This document shows, piece after piece, positions 61,090 through 64,000 of a stretch of DNA of 64,000 nt. The translations under genes and the position numbers were made by a program. The notes beneath the pieces are model-generated. The model did not search any database. It saw nothing but the letters and a program-made list of their open reading frames with translations, and was not told where the DNA came from. Each line of letters opens with the position of its first letter. Position 1 is the stretch's first letter. Source of the stretch: Desulfarculaceae bacterium (GTDB lineage: Bacteria > Desulfobacterota > Desulfarculia > Desulfarculales > Desulfarculaceae); NCBI GenBank assembly GCA_021737145.1, contig JAIPEN010000001.1:372001-436000 (forward strand). The letters run 5' to 3'.

Positions 61090-61509
61090 ATGTCAGATAA
61101 CTTGCAGGTGCTTCTGCTGGACGACGAGCCCATCGTGGGGAGGCGTCTCAAGCCGGCCCTGGCCAAGATCGGCTGCGAAGTGGAGGTCTTCGAGGATCCC
61201 GAGGAGGCCTTGGCCCGTATGGCCCAACAAGAGTTCGACGTGGTGGTCACCGACATCCGCATGGACCAGATCGACGGCATGCAGGTGCTGGAGTTCGTGC
61301 GCGAGCGCTGGCCCCGCAGCAAGGTGATCATGATAACCGGCTATGCCATGATGTCCCTGGCCCGCGAGGCCATGGAAAAAGGCGCCTTCGACTTCATCGC
61401 CAAGCCCTTCAAGCCCGACGACCTGCGCAAGGTGATCGCCAAGGCGGCCAAGGCCCTGGGCTCGGAGATAGACTTCGGAGCTGCTGAAGTGGACAAGGCC
61501 AATGGCTGA
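61090..61509 (+). CDS. Single-domain response regulator
   Basis: 139 aa from the ATG at 61090 with GGAGGTGG upstream. Receiver with phosphoacceptor D55 (VVVTDIRMD) and K105 (FIAKPFKP). Only a short C-terminal tail follows. Its stop lies inside the kinase ORF (8-base overlap), so both are translated together. Confidence 0.9.
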   Translation: MSDNLQVLLLDDEPIVGRRLKPALAKIGCEVEVFEDPEEALARMAQQEFDVVVTDIRMDQIDGMQVLEFVRERWPRSKVIMITGYAMMSLAREAMEKGAFDFIAKPFKPDDLRKVIAKAAKALGSEIDFGAAEVDKANG

Positions 61510-63091
61510 GGGCCCGGCCCGACCAGGCGGTGCCCCGCCCCCGCCGGGCGACGAGTTGTCCGAGGAGGCCGCGGCCATAGAAGGCCGTCTGGGCCTGGCC
61601 CGCGACGCGGAGCAGGCCCGGCGGGCCCTGCTGGCCCGCCCCCGCTTCAGCCTGCGCCTCCAGATTTTCCTGGGCAACGCCATCGCCTTTCTGGTGGCCG
61701 TGGCGGTGGCGGTGGCCCTGATAGCCAGCTCCCACCGCATGGAGAGCAAGACCCGCTTTTTGGAGATCGTCAACGACTACGTGATGCAGGTGGAGCAGGC
61801 GCGGCGCTTCGAGAAAAACTTCTTTCTCTACGGCACCAACCTCAGCGACGCCCAGGACAACGTGTTCCAGGCCGAGGCCATCCTCAACCGCAATGCCGAA
61901 GAGCTGGCCGCCATCATGGGCGCCGACTGGCGCCGCCAGGTGCTGCCCAACCTGCACTCCTACGCCCGCTTGCTGGAGAAACTGGGTCAGGGGGCCCATA
62001 GGGACCAGCCCGTGGGCAAGGCCGAGCGCCTGAAGTTGCAGAGCCAGGTGCGGGCCCAGGGCCAGCAGATGGTTTCGGCTGCATTGGCCGTGCTGAGCAA
62101 GGAGAAGGCGGCCCTGAGCGAGGTGATCGCCCGCTCGCGCCAGCTGTTGTTCTATTCCATGGGCCTGCTGCTGGTGTTCATGGTTTTCAACGCCTATTGG
62201 CTGGGCAGCCGCATGCTCTCCTCCATCGGCCGCTTCGGGCAATACGCGGGCCGCATCGCCTCGGGCGACTTCACCCCGGTGACCCCCACCCGCCGCTACC
62301 GCGACGAGTTCACCGAGCTGGCCCTGGCCATCAACTCCATGATCGAGGAGCTGGAAAAACGCGAGGCCGTGCTGGTGCAGTCACACAAGATGCGCGCGGT
62401 GGGCACCCTCACCGCCGGGGTGGCCCACGAGCTCAACAACCCCATGAACAACATCACCCTCACCGCCCACATGCTCCAGGAGGACTACGCCGACCTGGAC
62501 GACCCGGAGCGGCGGGAGATGATAGACGACGTGGTGGCCGAGGCCTCGCGGGCCAAGAAGATCATCAGCAACCTGCTGGATTTCGCCCGGGAGAGCGGCA
62601 GCCAACTGGAGCCCCTGGACCTGCCCCACCTGTTGCAGGAGACCATCGCCCTGGCCGGCAACCAGATAAAGCTCTCGGGCATCAAGATAGACTTCCAGAG
62701 CTCGGGCAACCTCCCCCGGGTGCACGGCGACAGCCAGCAGCTTCAGCAGGTGTTCTTGAACCTCATCCTCAACGCCATCGACGCCTCGCACAAGCGCGGC
62801 AGCATCCATGTGCTGGTGTTGCCGGCCGACGAGCCCAACTACCTCGCGGTCAAGGTAATGGACGAGGGCACCGGCATCCCGGCCCACATCCTGGGCTCCA
62901 TCTTCGACCCCTTCTTCACCACCAAGGAAAAAGGCAAGGGCACCGGCCTGGGGCTGAGCGTGTCCCAGGGGATCGTGGCCAAGCACGGCGGCCGCATCAT
63001 GGTCAGCAGCCAGGAGGACAAGGGCACCACCTTCACCGTGGTGCTGCCGGTCACCACCATCCCCGCCCAGTTGGGGTCTGAAAAAGCCTAA
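61502..63091 (+). CDS. Membrane sensor histidine kinase with HAMP domain
   Basis: 529 aa. Two membrane helices (about 50-75 and 215-237) enclose a periplasmic sensor of about 140 residues. A HAMP linker follows, then the H-box H309 in AHELNNPMNN and an ATPase domain with N-box LNLILNAIDASH and GTGLGLSVSQG. Likely partner for the receiver at 61090 and perhaps for the sigma-54 regulator at 55422. Confidence 0.93.
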   Translation: MAEGPARPGGAPPPPGDELSEEAAAIEGRLGLARDAEQARRALLARPRFSLRLQIFLGNAIAFLVAVAVAVALIASSHRMESKTRFLEIVNDYVMQVEQARRFEKNFFLYGTNLSDAQDNVFQAEAILNRNAEELAAIMGADWRRQVLPNLHSYARLLEKLGQGAHRDQPVGKAERLKLQSQVRAQGQQMVSAALAVLSKEKAALSEVIARSRQLLFYSMGLLLVFMVFNAYWLGSRMLSSIGRFGQYAGRIASGDFTPVTPTRRYRDEFTELALAINSMIEELEKREAVLVQSHKMRAVGTLTAGVAHELNNPMNNITLTAHMLQEDYADLDDPERREMIDDVVAEASRAKKIISNLLDFARESGSQLEPLDLPHLLQETIALAGNQIKLSGIKIDFQSSGNLPRVHGDSQQLQQVFLNLILNAIDASHKRGSIHVLVLPADEPNYLAVKVMDEGTGIPAHILGSIFDPFFTTKEKGKGTGLGLSVSQGIVAKHGGRIMVSSQEDKGTTFTVVLPVTTIPAQLGSEKA

Positions 63092-63105
63092 CTCTTGCAG
63101 CGGCT

Positions 63106-63148
63106 TCCATGCCCGGCCCGCCGCCTGGCCGGGATGGGGGCCGTTTTT
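63106..63148 (+). terminator. Rho-independent terminator of the usp operon
   Basis: ATGCCCGGCC / GGCCGGGAT stem with 8-nt loop, extended by GGC/GCC, then TTTTTT. Confidence 0.75.
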
Positions 63149-63161
63149 TGCGCTCCCACCC

Positions 63162-63190
63162 TTGATCAGCCGGCCGCAATCAGCTACCAT
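63162..63190 (+). promoter_or_regulatory. Possible sigma-70 promoter of the DUF3089 gene
   Basis: TTGATC, 17 bp, TACCAT, about 150 bp before the ATG. Confidence 0.3.
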
Positions 63191-63348
63191 GCCGCCATTT
63201 ACGTCGGGAATATCGGCACAATGGCAACTATTTTCATATAAATGGCTTCGTCAAAACCAGCCGGGCCCCGGCACGCTCCGGCCTGGCGGAGGCTGGAAAA
63301 CCAGGCAAGCCTGCCGCGCACACCCCAGACCAGAAAGACGACATAGCG

Positions 63349-64000
63349 ATGCAAAACACCATCCGCACTATCGGCAGAACCCTGATGATGACGCTCCTAT
63401 GCCTGGCCATGGCATCCCCGGCCCTGGCCAAAAACCAGCCCCCCGCCCCGCCGGATTACAGCTCCATGCACTCATGGACCGTGCGCACCGAAAATCCGGA
63501 CAAGCCCTACGACGTCTTCTACGTGCACCCCACCACCTACTTCAACACCGTGGACGGGCCCAACGCCTCCCTGGACAACAAGGTGGTCAGGGCCACCACC
63601 GAGGCCACCACCACCCAGCAGACCGGCGTTTTCAAGGACACCTGCAACATCTACGCGCCCCGCTACCGCCAGGTTAACCGGGGGGTGCTGCCCAAGAAGT
63701 TCTCCGAGCGCGATCCCTACCTCAGCATCGCGGCCCAGGATGTGGTGGCCGCCTTCAAGTACTATCTGAAGCACTACAACCAGGGCAGGCCCTATGTGAT
63801 CGCCTCGCACAGCCAGGGCTCGGTGGTCACTGCCCGGGTGCTCAAGAAGCACCGCGAGCTGTTCCAGGACGACAAGATCATTGCCGCCTATCTGGTGGGC
63901 TGGACCATCACCGACAAGGACTGCAAGGAGATGAAGCTGCCCTTTGCCCAGCGGCCCAACCAGACCCGCTGCCTGATCACCTGGAACACCATCAGCAAGG
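63349..64000 (+). CDS. DUF3089-family lipase/hydrolase (partial, runs off the right edge)
   Basis: At least 217 aa. An N-terminal signal peptide is visible (about 1-27, ending SPALAK). DVFYVHPTTYFN, CNIYAPRYRQ and the nucleophile motif ASHSQGS (GxSxG-like, HSQG) match the DUF3089 alpha/beta-hydrolase family. Exported. The substrate is unknown. C-terminus outside the window. Confidence 0.82.
   Translation, partial: MQNTIRTIGRTLMMTLLCLAMASPALAKNQPPAPPDYSSMHSWTVRTENPDKPYDVFYVHPTTYFNTVDGPNASLDNKVVRATTEATTTQQTGVFKDTCNIYAPRYRQVNRGVLPKKFSERDPYLSIAAQDVVAAFKYYLKHYNQGRPYVIASHSQGSVVTARVLKKHRELFQDDKIIAAYLVGWTITDKDCKEMKLPFAQRPNQTRCLITWNTISK

Noticed and set aside
63162..63677. Plus-strand frame of 171 codons overlapping the start of the DUF3089 gene.
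   Set aside because: It runs in another frame and becomes proline/histidine-rich; the frame starting at 63349 has a signal peptide and hydrolase motifs.

Overview
The window is GC-rich, densely packed bacterial DNA. Gene content points to an anaerobic, probably sulfate-reducing member of the former Deltaproteobacteria (Desulfobacterota, perhaps Desulfarculus-like). The main evidence is a complete Qrc-type quinone reductase operon, the futalosine menaquinone genes mqnE and mqnC, FwdE/FmdE-like and Old-Yellow-Enzyme-type proteins, and many sigma-54 systems. The taxonomic call is an inference from gene content; no rRNA or ribosomal protein is present.

Layout. 1-2625 (-) is a PHP/UvrD helicase fusion cut by the window edge. 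2713-4361 is a small coupled ORF plus an NtrC-type regulator. 4362-4706 carries three copies of a repeat. 4707-8309 (-) holds a CMD-family protein, a Lon-like protease and an orphan receiver. 8713-9082 is a 101-aa protein behind a sigma-54 promoter. 9236-15170 holds aconitase, mqnE-mqnC behind twin palindromic operators, and an amidohydrolase likely to serve the same menaquinone pathway. 15661-17059 (-) has lepB and a HAD phosphatase. 17132-22397 (-) is qrcABCD plus an unreported-length 53-aa membrane protein. 22623-24717 has Nudix, UDP-glucuronate decarboxylase, a Cys-rich mini-protein and a cupin. 24978-26384 (-) is an operon with a cysteine-less sulfite-oxidase-like protein and a chagasin-like inhibitor. 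26560-30749 holds a globin-coupled kinase, a LysR regulator, thioesterases, a free-standing ThrRS-type editing domain and a rubrerythrin-like protein. 30839-40163 has pyruvate kinase, an acyltransferase, a DUF389 membrane protein, lipoproteins, a cupin, FtsH, an FKBP/methyltransferase fusion and YceI. 40242-45167 (-) is a kinase/phosphatase/GT9/OYE operon. 45275-50683 has HD, FwdE-like, HtrA, GNAT, SurE, a sigma-54-driven zinc ribbon and a YkgJ-like protein.

50684-52570 is an obviously AT-rich foreign island encoding one KAP-like P-loop NTPase, a candidate defence gene. 52571-54970 (-) holds an iron-sulfur flavoprotein-like FMN reductase and a sodium:solute symporter whose leader contains an intrinsic terminator. 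tRNA-Asn follows at 55163.

55422-63091 looks like one regulatory module: a sigma-54 activator, then a well-formed -24/-12 promoter preceded by dyad sites, then usp, an SLC13 permease with regulatory RCK_C domains, two tandem cytidylate-kinase-like proteins, a receiver and a membrane histidine kinase. The same type of dyad (GTTGCA..GCAAC) lies upstream of the sigma-54 promoter at 49620, suggesting a shared regulon. This module, the AT-rich NTPase, the Qrc-linked mini-protein and the mqn operators are the most promising leads.
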